DNA of 64,000 nucleotides from Robiginitalea aurantiaca. GTDB lineage: Bacteria; Bacteroidota; Bacteroidia; Flavobacteriales; Flavobacteriaceae. The notes below the pieces were generated by a model. It was not told the origin of the DNA and ran no database searches. It was given only the letters and a program-made list of their open reading frames with translations. Position numbers and translations under genes: made by a program. Numbering within the stretch: position 1 is the first letter of the stretch; each line of letters starts with the position of its first letter. This document shows positions 33,197 through 42,916 of the stretch, in pieces. The stretch lies in contig NZ_JAUDUY010000007.1 in the NCBI RefSeq assembly GCF_030380815.1, forward strand, positions 44,229 to 108,228. The letters are read 5' to 3'.

Positions 33197-33267
33197 CTCC
33201 TCCACGTCGGGAAAACAGGCACGCTGTCTCGGTTTTCTGACCTCAAATACGATAGAAAATTGCCTTC

Positions 33268-34266
33268 ATGAAAAAAGTTACCAAAGAGGTATACCTGAAC
33301 TGGTATGAGGAAATGTTGTTCTGGCGGAAGTTTGAAGACAAGCTGGCCGCGGTTTATATCCAACAGAAAGTAAGAGGATTCCTGCACCTCTATAACGGAC
33401 AGGAGGCAGTGTTGGCCGGGTCACTCCATGCTATGGAACTCGGTAAGGACCGGATGATCACGGCCTACCGGAACCATGTGCAGCCCATAGGAATGGGGGA
33501 AGACCCCAAACGGGTAATGGCTGAACTCTACGGAAAGGTAACCGGAACCTCCAAAGGCATGGGAGGCTCAATGCATATTTTTTCCAAAGCCCATAATTTC
33601 TATGGGGGACATGGGATCGTAGGTGGACAGATTCCACTGGGGGCAGGTTTGGCCTTTGCCGATAAGTATTTTGAAAGGGATTCCGTAACCCTGTGCTATA
33701 TGGGTGACGGGGCGGTTCGGCAGGGTAGCCTGCACGAGGCGTTTAACCTGGCAATGCTCTGGCAGTTACCCGTGGTATTTATCTGTGAGAACAATGGCTA
33801 TGCCATGGGGACTTCCGTAGCGAGAACGGCCCATACTACGGATATCTGGAAACTCGGTCTTGGATATGAAATGCCTTGTGGCCCTGTAGATGGAATGAAC
33901 CCAGTGGCTGTTGCTGAAGAGGTCAGTAAGGCTATTGAACGCGCCAGGAGTGGTGGCGGTCCTACTTTCCTTGAAGCCAAAACATATCGGTACCGGGGGC
34001 ACTCCATGTCGGATGCCCAGCATTACCGAACCAAAGATGAGGTTGAGGAATACAAAAAAATCGACCCCATCACCCAGGTAAAAGATGTTATTCTGGAGAA
34101 GAAGTACGCAACGGAAGCAGAGTTGAAGGAAATTGACGCACGTGTAAAGGAGCGGGTAAAAGAGTGCGAGAAATTTGCCGAAGAATCTGATTTCCCACCC
34201 GTAGAGCAATTATACGATGTGGTGTACGAACAGGAGGACTATCCATTCCTGCAACATAAATTATAA
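33268..34266 (+). CDS. pdhA: Pyruvate dehydrogenase E1 component, alpha subunit
   Basis: A 332-residue thiamine-diphosphate enzyme subunit that decarboxylates pyruvate. The TPP motif runs from GDGAVRQG to ENNGYAMGTS; phosphorylation-loop-like YRYRGHSMSDAQHYR follows. The start MKKVTKEVYLNWYEEML fits flavobacterial homologues. pdhC follows after 11 nt. The beta subunit is not next door, as usual in this family of genomes. Confidence 0.94.
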   Translation: MKKVTKEVYLNWYEEMLFWRKFEDKLAAVYIQQKVRGFLHLYNGQEAVLAGSLHAMELGKDRMITAYRNHVQPIGMGEDPKRVMAELYGKVTGTSKGMGGSMHIFSKAHNFYGGHGIVGGQIPLGAGLAFADKYFERDSVTLCYMGDGAVRQGSLHEAFNLAMLWQLPVVFICENNGYAMGTSVARTAHTTDIWKLGLGYEMPCGPVDGMNPVAVAEEVSKAIERARSGGGPTFLEAKTYRYRGHSMSDAQHYRTKDEVEEYKKIDPITQVKDVILEKKYATEAELKEIDARVKERVKECEKFAEESDFPPVEQLYDVVYEQEDYPFLQHKL

Positions 34267-34277
34267 CAGAGAGTCAG

Positions 34278-35918
34278 ATGGCTGAGATTATCACAATGCC
34301 CCGATTGAGCGATACCATGGAGGAAGGAACCGTGGCAAAATGGCTCAAAAATGTGGGAGATAAGGTTGAGGAAGGCGATATCCTTGCTGAAATAGAAACG
34401 GACAAGGCCACTATGGAATTTGAGTCGTTTCATGAAGGTACCCTGCTTCATATCGGAATTCAGGAAGGAGATGGGGCTCCGGTAGATGCCCTGCTCGCCA
34501 TTATCGGGTCGGAAGGCGAGGATGTTTCAGCGCTTCTGGACGGAGCGGCTGCACCTGCAGCTGATCCTTCAGATAAGGCGGAAACCACATCCAAACCGAC
34601 TCCCGACGATGCTAAAACAACAGCATCGCCGGCAGCTGAAGTCCCGGAAGGGGTGGAAATCATCACAATGCCCCGCCTGAGTGATACCATGGAAGAAGGT
34701 ACGGTAGCCACATGGCTGAAAAAAGTAGGGGACACGGTCGAGGAAGGCGATATTCTGGCGGAAATCGAAACGGACAAGGCCACTATGGAGTTTGAGTCTT
34801 TCTATTCCGGAACCCTGCTCCATATTGGAATTCAGGAAGGAGAATCCGCACCGGTAGATGCCGTCCTTGCCGTAATCGGGCCTTCTGGAACAGATGTCTC
34901 AGCAGTATTGAATTCAACTGCGGGAACCCCGGAATCCGTCACGGATACCCCTGAGGCTTCAGGAGAAACTCAGACCGCAGTTTCTGAAACTCCCCAGGCA
35001 CCCCAGAGTCCGGAATCACCACAGGGAGATCGAATTTTCGTTTCCCCCCTCGCGCGAAGGATTGCAGCTGAAAAAGGAATAGACCTCAACCAGGTTAAGG
35101 GATCTGGTGATGGAGGCCGGATTGTAAAACGTGATATCGAAAACTTCGTGCCCTCGGCTAAGCCCGAGGCAGCCGAGAAATCACAGGCGTCCGAACAAAA
35201 GGCTGCTCCTGTTACTACGTATGTTCCCGCTGGGGAAGAGGCCGTGGAAGAGGTTAAGAATTCTCAAATGCGCAAGGTGATTGCCAAACGCCTTAGCGAA
35301 TCAAAATTCTCTGCTCCGCATTACTATCTCACCATCGAGGTGGATATGGAACAGGCAATGGCTTCCCGGGCCAGCATTAATGCACTGCCCGACACCAAGG
35401 TGTCTTTTAATGATATGGTGGTGAAAGCCTGTGCGATGGCGCTCAGAAAGCACCCACAGGTAAATACCTCATGGAGTGCAGATGCCATGAAGTACAATAA
35501 ACACATCCATATTGGAGTGGCTGTTGCTGTAGATGAAGGCCTGGTCGTTCCCGTATTGAAATTCGCAGATCAGATGAGTCTTACTCAGATCGGGGCGAAT
35601 GTAAAAGACCTTGCAGGAAGGGCACGCATCAAAAAAATAGCCCCGGCAGAAATGGAGGGAAGCACTTTTACGGTTTCTAATTTGGGGATGTTTGGTATCC
35701 TTGAGTTCACCTCAATCATCAACCAGCCCAATTCAGCAATTTTATCTGTTGGAGCTATTGTTGAAAAACCCGTGGTGCGCAATGGGGAAATAAAGGTAGG
35801 ACATACGATGAAAGTTACATTGGCCTGTGATCATCGAACTGTGGACGGAGCAACAGGTTCCCAATTTCTGCAGACCCTTAGGGCATATCTGGAGCACCCG
35901 GTAACTATGCTTGCATAA
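34278..35918 (+). CDS. pdhC: Pyruvate dehydrogenase E2, dihydrolipoamide acetyltransferase with two lipoyl domains
   Basis: A 546-residue E2. Two lipoyl domains, residues about 1-80 and 128-207, each carry ETDKATMEFES with the lipoylated Lys; they are near-identical in protein and similar in DNA, showing internal duplication. A Pro/Ala/Glu-rich linker follows each. The E1/E3-binding domain is FVSPLARRIAAEKGIDLNQV with KGSGDGGRIVKRDI, and the catalytic domain ends with DHRTVDGATGSQFL (active-site His and Asp). It is co-transcribed with pdhA. Confidence 0.95.
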   Translation: MAEIITMPRLSDTMEEGTVAKWLKNVGDKVEEGDILAEIETDKATMEFESFHEGTLLHIGIQEGDGAPVDALLAIIGSEGEDVSALLDGAAAPAADPSDKAETTSKPTPDDAKTTASPAAEVPEGVEIITMPRLSDTMEEGTVATWLKKVGDTVEEGDILAEIETDKATMEFESFYSGTLLHIGIQEGESAPVDAVLAVIGPSGTDVSAVLNSTAGTPESVTDTPEASGETQTAVSETPQAPQSPESPQGDRIFVSPLARRIAAEKGIDLNQVKGSGDGGRIVKRDIENFVPSAKPEAAEKSQASEQKAAPVTTYVPAGEEAVEEVKNSQMRKVIAKRLSESKFSAPHYYLTIEVDMEQAMASRASINALPDTKVSFNDMVVKACAMALRKHPQVNTSWSADAMKYNKHIHIGVAVAVDEGLVVPVLKFADQMSLTQIGANVKDLAGRARIKKIAPAEMEGSTFTVSNLGMFGILEFTSIINQPNSAILSVGAIVEKPVVRNGEIKVGHTMKVTLACDHRTVDGATGSQFLQTLRAYLEHPVTMLA

Positions 35919-35955
35919 TACAGGAACAAAAACCTTCAGGATCTAACCTAAAAGA

Positions 35956-36894
35956 ATGCCAACAACACCCATGTACCGGATTGCGATCCTGCTGTTCTCG
36001 GCTATCGTGCTCTATTCCTGTGGGAGTAAAGTTCCCAGTTCAAAGCAAATGAACAGTGTGGTTACCTATCTGGCCGGGAATGATCTCATGGGAAGGGATA
36101 CAGGGTCTGAGGGAATTGAAAAAGCGGCCGTTTTTCTCGAAGATGCCCTGGCGGACTATGGTATTGATCCCCTTTTTGAGAGCTATCGGGATCGCCTGTC
36201 CAATTCAAAGACAGAAGCTTTCAACGTGGTGGGGGTTATCGAAGGTACAGACCCTGAATTGAAAAACGAATATATCCTTATCGGGGCGCACTATGACCAT
36301 ATCGGCGTGGTTCCCGCCAAGGATGGAGATGAAATTGCCAACGGGGCAAATGACAATGCCTCAGGAACTTCGACCGTACTGGAACTCGCAAGATATTTTG
36401 GCAAAAACAAAGCTACCAGGCGCAGTCTGATTTTTGCATTTTTCAGCGCTGAGGAAAAAGGTTTGTTGGGGTCTAAACACCTGGCGACGGCTTTAAAGGA
36501 CTCGGGTGTGAACCTCTATGCCATGCTCAACTTTGAAATGACCGGAGTCCCTATGCAGGGAAAGGACTACCTGTTGTATCTAACCGGTTATGAGATGTCC
36601 AACCTGGCGCAGGTTGCTAATTCCTACGGGGGATCAGATTTGGTGGGGTATCTTCCCAGGGCAAAGGAGTACAATTTGTTCCAGCGATCGGATAATTATG
36701 CTTTCTGGGAAATTTACGGAGTCCCCTCCCATACATTTTCAACTTTTGATTTTGAGAATTACAACTTTTACCATCAACCGGGAGATGAGGCGGACCTTAT
36801 GGATTACGGGCATATGGCTGAAATCGTCGGCCGGATAATTCCGGTTATAGAAGGGATGGGCAATAGCACAGATCAAGAGCTCAAACTCAACTAG
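35956..36894 (+). CDS. M28 family zinc aminopeptidase, lipoprotein
   Basis: A 312-residue exported peptidase. Signal and lipobox: YRIAILLFSAIVLYSC. The two-zinc site is present: GAHYDHIG (His), GANDNASGTS (bridging Asp), FSAEEKGLLGS (catalytic and metal Glu), NFEMTG and SHTFSTFD (His). It probably trims peptides in the periplasm. It follows pdhC by 37 nt without an obvious terminator and is followed two bases later by an SDR gene. Confidence 0.88.
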   Translation: MPTTPMYRIAILLFSAIVLYSCGSKVPSSKQMNSVVTYLAGNDLMGRDTGSEGIEKAAVFLEDALADYGIDPLFESYRDRLSNSKTEAFNVVGVIEGTDPELKNEYILIGAHYDHIGVVPAKDGDEIANGANDNASGTSTVLELARYFGKNKATRRSLIFAFFSAEEKGLLGSKHLATALKDSGVNLYAMLNFEMTGVPMQGKDYLLYLTGYEMSNLAQVANSYGGSDLVGYLPRAKEYNLFQRSDNYAFWEIYGVPSHTFSTFDFENYNFYHQPGDEADLMDYGHMAEIVGRIIPVIEGMGNSTDQELKLN

Positions 36895-36896
36895 AG

Positions 36897-37577
36897 ATGT
36901 CCAAGATCATAATTACGGGTACCAGCAGGGGTATTGGTTTTGAAATGGTAAAGCAACTTGCCGCTGCCGGGCATCAGGTACTCGCTCTTTCCCGGAATGA
37001 CGCCCCTGTTTTAAAATTAAACTTACCAGAGGTAACCACCTGGTGCTTTGACATCACAGATCCGGATCATATTAATAAAGCTGCTGAATGGGTTAAAACG
37101 GAATGGGGAACTGCAGACATCCTGATCCACAATGCCGGCATGCTTTTAAACCGTCCTTTCAGGGAATCGTCGGTTGCCGATTTCAGAGAGGTTTACGAGG
37201 TCAACGTCTTCGGGGTAGCTGAGCTTACCCGTGCGCTCTTGCCTTATATTGATACGGCAGGCCATGTGGTCACCATAAGTTCAATGGGCGGGGTTCAGGG
37301 AAGTGCGAAGTTCCCGGGCCTTGCGGCTTACAGTTCCAGCAAGGGGGCTGTGATTACCCTGGTGGAACTCTGGGCTGAAGAATTTAAGGACACTGGCCCT
37401 TCATTCAATGTCCTGGCCCTTGGTGCGGTACAAACCGAGATGCTGGAAGCCGCATTCCCCGGCTACCAGGCACCCCTGACGGCTTACCAGATGGCAGAAT
37501 ACATCACAGATTTTGCGCTCACAGGCCATGCCTATTACAATGGGAAAATACTTCCGGTGAGCAATTCTACTCCCTGA
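36897..37577 (+). CDS. Short-chain dehydrogenase/reductase
   Basis: A 226-residue classical SDR: cofactor loop GTSRGIGFEM, NAG motif (HNAGML), catalytic Ser in VTISSMGG and YSSSK. It starts two bases after the M28 peptidase stop, so it is translated from the same transcript. The substrate cannot be told. The tail overlaps the convergent lipoprotein gene by 11 bases. Confidence 0.85.
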   Translation: MSKIIITGTSRGIGFEMVKQLAAAGHQVLALSRNDAPVLKLNLPEVTTWCFDITDPDHINKAAEWVKTEWGTADILIHNAGMLLNRPFRESSVADFREVYEVNVFGVAELTRALLPYIDTAGHVVTISSMGGVQGSAKFPGLAAYSSSKGAVITLVELWAEEFKDTGPSFNVLALGAVQTEMLEAAFPGYQAPLTAYQMAEYITDFALTGHAYYNGKILPVSNSTP

Positions 37578-37986
37578 GATCTGCCGTTTTATAGAAGCGG
37601 TAAACACAGGGTTCAGTGCATGGGTAATACAGAAGCAGGAAGCCATCCTCAAGTACACCTTCAGCAAATAGATTTTCCTGGGTTGCACAAAGGAGTTCAA
37701 ACCTTCTGGTACCGGTTTCCAGATATTTTCCCTTATTTTCTTCTCCCACGGGTCCATTGAGCCTGCATGGATCCCAGTTGGCGACTAAGGTGCCATTGGG
37801 GTGTAAGGTCAATTCCTCACCGGAATCCCTTGGCATAAAAATGCCACTTCCGTCCCCGGGATCGAAAAGGACATCTGAAAGCTGCCAGGTCCCATAAAGC
37901 GAATTCCCATCAAGGGGATCATTGGATTCGGTTTCGCAGGCGGTAAGCAGAACGAACAACGAAAGGATGCTCAGCAGACGATTCAT
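37567..37986 (-). CDS. Small lipocalin-like lipoprotein
   Basis: A 139-residue lipoprotein with signal MNRLLSILSLFVLLTAC. The mature part has LYGTWQLSDVLFDPG and later ELTLHPNGTL, which resembles the lipocalin-like/META fold common in Flavobacteriia, and five further cysteines that may form disulfides. Function unknown. It overlaps the SDR gene tail to tail. Confidence 0.75.
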   Translation of the reverse strand: MNRLLSILSLFVLLTACETESNDPLDGNSLYGTWQLSDVLFDPGDGSGIFMPRDSGEELTLHPNGTLVANWDPCRLNGPVGEENKGKYLETGTRRFELLCATQENLFAEGVLEDGFLLLYYPCTEPCVYRFYKTADLRE

Positions 37987-38088
37987 TTCCAGTCTTTTTG
38001 AGAAAGATACGGCAAGTTTGGCATAGCCGTGGTCGAAGATGCCTGTTTTAGGCTAAACATGCCTGCATATTTTTCTATTTTTACAGCT

Positions 38089-38694
38089 ATGGAAGAGGTG
38101 TTGGAACGCTATATTCCCGAAAGGGCCATCCATCCGTGTCTGGAGCTGATCAAATCCCATGAGATTCATCTTAAAATCGTCAATGAACGGGTTACACGTC
38201 ATGGGGACTACCGAAGGCTGCCCGGGGGCGGTCATATGATTACGGTAAATGCGATGACCAACAAGTATCGATTCTTAATAACCCTAATACACGAATGTGC
38301 CCATCTGGTCGCCTTTGAAACCTTTGGCAGACGGATAAAACCACATGGTAAAGAATGGAAGCTCACCTTTCAGCAAATGATGCTCCCTTTCTTAAGGCCG
38401 GAAGTATTTCCGAATCAGCTATTGCCTTTACTCGCGCGTCATTTTAAAAACCCTAAGGCCAGCAGCAGCACAGATTCTGCCCTCTCAATAGCCTTGCGGG
38501 AATTCGACACGGCAACGCGGGATACCCAATATGTTTTTGAGTTACCGGAAGGCAGCACGTTCAGGCTCTACAACGGTCGAATTTTTCGCAAAGGGCCGAA
38601 GAAAATAAAACGGTACCAGTGTGTAGAAGTTGCAACGGGAAAATTGTATCTTTTTCAACCACAGGCGGAAGTGGAATGGTTAGCCAGGCCGTGA
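38089..38694 (+). CDS. SprT-like zinc metalloprotease domain protein
   Basis: A 201-residue protein with a zincin site HECAH (in LIHECAHLVAFETFG), followed by HGKEWK with a third metal ligand, as in SprT-like proteins related to DNA-protein crosslink proteases. A small beta domain at the C-terminus (FRLYNGRIFRKG ... YLFQPQAEVE) replaces the zinc ribbon. I use ATG 38089 because MEEVLERYIPERA matches the family start; the open frame extends to GTG 38029. manC follows 26 bases later. Confidence 0.82.
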   Translation: MEEVLERYIPERAIHPCLELIKSHEIHLKIVNERVTRHGDYRRLPGGGHMITVNAMTNKYRFLITLIHECAHLVAFETFGRRIKPHGKEWKLTFQQMMLPFLRPEVFPNQLLPLLARHFKNPKASSSTDSALSIALREFDTATRDTQYVFELPEGSTFRLYNGRIFRKGPKKIKRYQCVEVATGKLYLFQPQAEVEWLARP

Positions 38695-38720
38695 CTTCCC
38701 TAATCGATGAAACAACTCGT

Positions 38721-39806
38721 ATGAACGCGAATTACTATGCCATACTGATGGCCGGAGGAGTGGGGTCACGCTTTTGGCCCGTCAGCACAACGGAATATCC
38801 GAAACAGTTTCACGACATGTTAGGTGCAGGTGTTTCGCTTCTCCAAAAAACGTTTGGCCGGCTTTCGCAATTCATTCCTTCTGAGAATATATTGATCCTC
38901 ACCAACGAACGGTATACCGGGTTGGTTATGAAGCAACTTCCGGAGGTCAAACCATCCCAGGTGGTTGCAGAACCTGCAATGCGCAATACCGCCCCCTGTA
39001 TTCTTTACGCCGCATTAAAGATTCAGAAAATGAATCCGGATGCCCTGATGGTGGTGGCCCCAAGTGACCACTGGATTGAGGATGAGAAGGCCTTCGAAAA
39101 GGATGTCCTGAGCTGTTTTGAATTCTGCTTAAAATCTAAGGTGCTCTGTACGTTGGGAATTACGCCTGCTTTTCCGAACACGGGATTTGGATATATAGAA
39201 TTTGACAAGGACAAAAAAGATGAGCCTGGATTGAAAAAGGTGAAGCAGTTTCGGGAAAAGCCGGATTACGAGACTGCTAAACAATTCCTCAGTCAGGGAA
39301 ACTTCCTCTGGAATGCAGGAATATTTATGTGGAGCGCCTCAGCCATAATCGAGGCCTTCCAAACCTATCAACCGGAAACATATACGCTGTTTGAAAAGGG
39401 AATCGGCCTGTACAATACCTTAGAAGAGCAAAGATTTATAGAAGCAAATTATCCCAGGGCGGAGAATATTTCCATAGACTATGCTATTTTAGAACAGTCT
39501 GAAGCAGTTTACGTCTTGCCAGCCGGTTTTGATTGGAATGACCTGGGTACCTGGGGTTCCCTTTACGAGAAACTGCCCAAAGACGCCCTGGGGAATGCCG
39601 GGGTGGCGGAACGCGTTTTGACCGAGGATTGTGAGGGAACAATGGTACGCCTTCCCGAAGGGAAGGTGGGTGTGCTTGAAGGATTAAAAGATTTTATTGT
39701 GGTCGATAGTGAAAAGGCATTACTGATTCTTCCCAAAAGCAAAGAACAGGAAATCAAACAGTGGGTGTCCAAAGTCAAAGACACATTCGGACCAGATTTT
39801 ATATAA
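38721..39806 (+). CDS. manC: Mannose-1-phosphate guanylyltransferase
   Basis: Makes GDP-mannose from mannose 1-phosphate and GTP for polysaccharide and lipid glycosylation. The 361-residue protein has the nucleotidyltransferase loop LMAGGVGSRFWPVS, EYPKQF, the acceptor region APSDHWIED and NTGFGYIEF, and FDWNDLGTWGSL. It lacks the isomerase domain of bifunctional AlgA-type enzymes. The frame extends to 38619 inside sprT, but ATG 38721 begins the conserved domain. DUF389 gene follows after seven nt. Confidence 0.93.
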   Translation: MNANYYAILMAGGVGSRFWPVSTTEYPKQFHDMLGAGVSLLQKTFGRLSQFIPSENILILTNERYTGLVMKQLPEVKPSQVVAEPAMRNTAPCILYAALKIQKMNPDALMVVAPSDHWIEDEKAFEKDVLSCFEFCLKSKVLCTLGITPAFPNTGFGYIEFDKDKKDEPGLKKVKQFREKPDYETAKQFLSQGNFLWNAGIFMWSASAIIEAFQTYQPETYTLFEKGIGLYNTLEEQRFIEANYPRAENISIDYAILEQSEAVYVLPAGFDWNDLGTWGSLYEKLPKDALGNAGVAERVLTEDCEGTMVRLPEGKVGVLEGLKDFIVVDSEKALLILPKSKEQEIKQWVSKVKDTFGPDFI

Positions 39807-39813
39807 ACAGTAT

Positions 39814-41289
39814 ATGGAAACATCAGATAGGGAGGAGCTGAACCGACAGAAAGCGGAACGCGAAGAGAGTACTCGCGAATCCGAGGTAAAAGGGGAAGAA
39901 GTCAAAAAGGACTTTAAAGGCTTGCTGGGCAGCGTAAGGTCATTTATGAGCGACTTGCTGAACATTCGTAACAATACGGATCAGGAAGCTACCCGCGCAG
40001 CAATTGAACAGGACATTCCTTTTAAGGGGCACACTTCGTGGATTTTGGTTTGTTCAATTTTTATTGCTTCTGTAGGCCTCAATGCAAATTCTACGGCTGT
40101 TGTAATCGGAGCGATGTTAATTTCGCCCCTTATGGGACCTATACTGGGTGTCGGGATGTCTATAGCAACCAATGATATTGACACCCTGAGGCGGTCTTTG
40201 AAGAATTTTGCCGTAATGGTGGTATTGAGTGTCCTGACGGCTTACCTGTTCTTTAATTTCTTTCCGCTCAGGGACGAATCCTCTGAATTACTAGCGCGGA
40301 CGGAGCCCGATATCAGGGATGTGCTGATCGCATTTTTCGGTGGTCTTGCCCTTGTAATCGCACGTGCACGTAAAGGAACCATCGCCAGTGTTATTTTTGG
40401 TGTGGCCATTGCCACAGCCCTTATGCCCCCTTTGTGTACCGTTGGGTTCGGGTTAGCCATTCGAAACTGGGAATACGCCTACGGGGCCCTGTATCTGTTT
40501 TTTATCAATGCCATTTTTATCGCCCTGGCGACCTTCCTGGTTCTAAAGTACCTGAGGTTCCCAATGGTGCGTTACGCCAATAGTAAAAGGAGGGCCATGA
40601 TCGCGCGAATAGCTTCTGTGGTGGCCATCCTTGTGATGATTCCGGCCACATATGCTTTTTATCTCGAGTTTAAGGAATCGAGGTTCAGAAGCCAGGCCCA
40701 GCGCCTGGTGCAGGAGACCATAGCGGTTTATCAGTTTTCTGCAAATGGCCGTTTTATAGAAGAACTTACTGAATTTCACTACGACCGAAAAGGGGAAAAT
40801 TTTATTGAGGTGGTTTGTATGGGTAATGAACAAATCCCTGCAACCATTATTAGTACCTGGAGGATGCAGATGAAGGATTATTCAGAACTGCGAGAGACAG
40901 AGTTGAGGGTAGTACAGGGTGGGCAATCGGATAGTGAGGATCGATTGCGCTATGTGAGTGAGTTATACGAGTCAAAAAAGGCTGAATTGTTCAATAAAGA
41001 TGAGCGCATACGCCTGCTCGAAGAAGAACTTTCCCAAATGAGTAGTCTGGCCGAGGGGTTGCTGCCTTTTGATGAGATTTCGGCTGAAGCCCGGGTGAAC
41101 TACGATGGGCTTGCGGGCCTTGAGTTTGCCTATACACTGCGGACGGATTTCAACAAAACGGATACTATCCCGGTTTTTGTGGCCCGGTGGAAGGAAAAAG
41201 TAAAGCGGAAGCAGAAGGAGGAAGAGTTGAATAAGCTCAGGGAATGGTTGCAAATCCGGTTAAAAAATGATCGGATACAGGTTCGTTAG
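39814..41289 (+). CDS. DUF389 integral membrane protein
   Basis: A 491-residue membrane protein. A charged N-terminus (to about residue 45) precedes the DUF389 domain, which has about six helices and the signature GAMLISPLMGPILGVGMS plus RARKGTIASVIFGVAIATALMPPLCTVGFG. A long C-terminal cytoplasmic or periplasmic domain with coiled-coil segments follows. Function of the family is unknown; a transporter-like role is suggested by the repeated helix pattern. It shares a transcript with manC by spacing and ends seven bases before a convergent mlaF. Confidence 0.85.
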   Translation: METSDREELNRQKAEREESTRESEVKGEEVKKDFKGLLGSVRSFMSDLLNIRNNTDQEATRAAIEQDIPFKGHTSWILVCSIFIASVGLNANSTAVVIGAMLISPLMGPILGVGMSIATNDIDTLRRSLKNFAVMVVLSVLTAYLFFNFFPLRDESSELLARTEPDIRDVLIAFFGGLALVIARARKGTIASVIFGVAIATALMPPLCTVGFGLAIRNWEYAYGALYLFFINAIFIALATFLVLKYLRFPMVRYANSKRRAMIARIASVVAILVMIPATYAFYLEFKESRFRSQAQRLVQETIAVYQFSANGRFIEELTEFHYDRKGENFIEVVCMGNEQIPATIISTWRMQMKDYSELRETELRVVQGGQSDSEDRLRYVSELYESKKAELFNKDERIRLLEEELSQMSSLAEGLLPFDEISAEARVNYDGLAGLEFAYTLRTDFNKTDTIPVFVARWKEKVKRKQKEEELNKLREWLQIRLKNDRIQVR

Positions 41290-41296
41290 CAGAGCC

Positions 41297-42064
41297 CTAT
41301 GCGCGCTCCTCGAGATACATCTGCCTGACCTTCTTGAATAACTCAGAGGAATACACAAAGTTGCTCACGGCCTTGTTGTCCGTCTTAAAAATATCTTTGC
41401 TGCTTCCTTCCCACTCCTTGAGCCCATCCTTGAGGAAAACGATTTTTTCACCGATTTCCATCACCGAGTTCATGTCGTGTGTATTGACTACAGTCGTGAT
41501 CTGGTATTCCTCGGTAATTTCCTGAATGAGGTTGTCAATGAGGATCGCTGTCTTGGGGTCCAATCCCGAATTGGGCTCATCGCAGAAGAGGTACTTGGGT
41601 TTCATCACAATAGCCCGGGCAATGGCGACACGTTTTTGCATCCCGCCTGAAATCTCGGCCGGGTATTTCGTATGAGCATCTACAAGGTTTACCCGTTTGA
41701 GGACAAAGTCCACCCGTTCCTGCATCTCCTCCTGGCTTTGTTTTGTAAACATCTCCAGGGGAAACATGACGTTTCCCTCCACGGTTTTAGAATCAAATAG
41801 GGCACTTCCCTGAAAAACCATCCCCATTTCCTGTCGGAGATCGCGTTTCTCCTCCAAACTGAACTCCGCATAATCCCTTCCTTCGTATCGGATTGAGCCA
41901 CTGCTCGGGGTAATGAGCCCCAGCAGGCATTTCATAAACACGGTTTTACCCGATCCGCTTTGTCCAATGATCAGGTTGGTTTTTCCCTTTTCGAAGACCG
42001 TACTGATTCCTTTCAGGACTTCGGTGCCGTTAAAGGATTTTTTAAGATCGATTACCTCTATCAT
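41297..42064 (-). CDS. mlaF: MlaF-family ABC transporter ATP-binding protein, second copy
   Basis: A 255-residue ATPase: Walker A GQSGSGKT, signature ISGGMQKR, Walker B YLFCDEPNSGLDP (Asn replaces the usual Thr), switch His in NTHDMN. It pairs with the upstream permease (four-nt gap). This set has no MCE gene attached here and no regulon palindrome, so it is probably the constitutive housekeeping lipid transporter of the cell, with its MCE subunit encoded elsewhere; that is inference. Confidence 0.9.
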   Translation of the reverse strand: MIEVIDLKKSFNGTEVLKGISTVFEKGKTNLIIGQSGSGKTVFMKCLLGLITPSSGSIRYEGRDYAEFSLEEKRDLRQEMGMVFQGSALFDSKTVEGNVMFPLEMFTKQSQEEMQERVDFVLKRVNLVDAHTKYPAEISGGMQKRVAIARAIVMKPKYLFCDEPNSGLDPKTAILIDNLIQEITEEYQITTVVNTHDMNSVMEIGEKIVFLKDGLKEWEGSSKDIFKTDNKAVSNFVYSSELFKKVRQMYLEERA

Positions 42065-42068
42065 AACA

Positions 42069-42806
42069 TCAACCGAGCATTAATTGGGTGAGTACATAAT
42101 TCAGGATAATGATTACAACACTGGTCCAGACAAAAGATACCGTTGCTGCTTTCCCCACTTCAAGTGCGCCCCCTTTCATATAATACCCGTGATAAGAAGG
42201 TACCGTGGCAATTATAAAGGCAAATACGATGGATTTTATAAAGGAGTAGGTGACGTGAAAGGGAATAAAATCGAGTTGTAACCCTTCTACAAAGTCTGCA
42301 CTGGAGCTAAAGCCGCCAAAGACGCCGGCGATCCAACCCCCAAAAATCCCCACGTACATGGCAATGGCGACGACAAAGGGATACAACATCATGGCCACAA
42401 TTTTCGGAAAAACCAGGAAATTCAGCGAATTAACGCCCATGACCTCCAGCGCATCGATCTGTTCGGTCACCCGCATTGTACCAATGCTGGATGTGATATA
42501 GGATCCGACCTTCCCGGCCATAATGATGGAGGTAAAGGTCGGCGCAAATTCCAGTATAACAGACTGACGGGTGGCAAAACCGATGAGATTCCTGGGGATC
42601 AACGGGTTGCTGATATTCAGGGCGGTCTGAATCGCCACAACGCCTCCGATAAAAAAGGAGATAAAGATGATGATCCCCATTGACCCGTATATCAGTTCAT
42701 CGATTTCCTTGAGAATGAGGGATCGCATGATCCTCCATTTTGTAGGTTTCTTGAAGACTTCCCGGACCATGATGGCATAACTGCCAATCGAAGAGAGGTA
42801 ATTCAT
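42069..42806 (-). CDS. mlaE: MlaE-family lipid ABC transporter permease, second copy
   Basis: A 245-residue permease with the family signature TMRVTEQIDALEVMGVN, five hydrophobic segments, and GGVVAIQTALN near the start. First gene of a two-gene minus-strand operon with mlaF. A TATTTTTA-like box lies about 30 bases upstream. Divergent from pafA. Confidence 0.9.
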   Translation of the reverse strand: MNYLSSIGSYAIMVREVFKKPTKWRIMRSLILKEIDELIYGSMGIIIFISFFIGGVVAIQTALNISNPLIPRNLIGFATRQSVILEFAPTFTSIIMAGKVGSYITSSIGTMRVTEQIDALEVMGVNSLNFLVFPKIVAMMLYPFVVAIAMYVGIFGGWIAGVFGGFSSSADFVEGLQLDFIPFHVTYSFIKSIVFAFIIATVPSYHGYYMKGGALEVGKAATVSFVWTSVVIIILNYVLTQLMLG

Positions 42807-42891
42807 TTAATTGATTTAACCCTTATCCCGTAAAAATAACAATATTCACACTCATTTGACCCGACAGGCTTTTATCATCTTGTTTAATATG

Positions 42892-42899
42892 TATTTTTG
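42892..42899 (+). promoter_or_regulatory. pafA -7 box
   Basis: TATTTTTG, a perfect TAnnTTTG, 17 bases before the ATG, with TTG upstream at about 42880. Confidence 0.6.
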
Positions 42900-42916
42900 G
42901 ATGTAAATATCGATTT

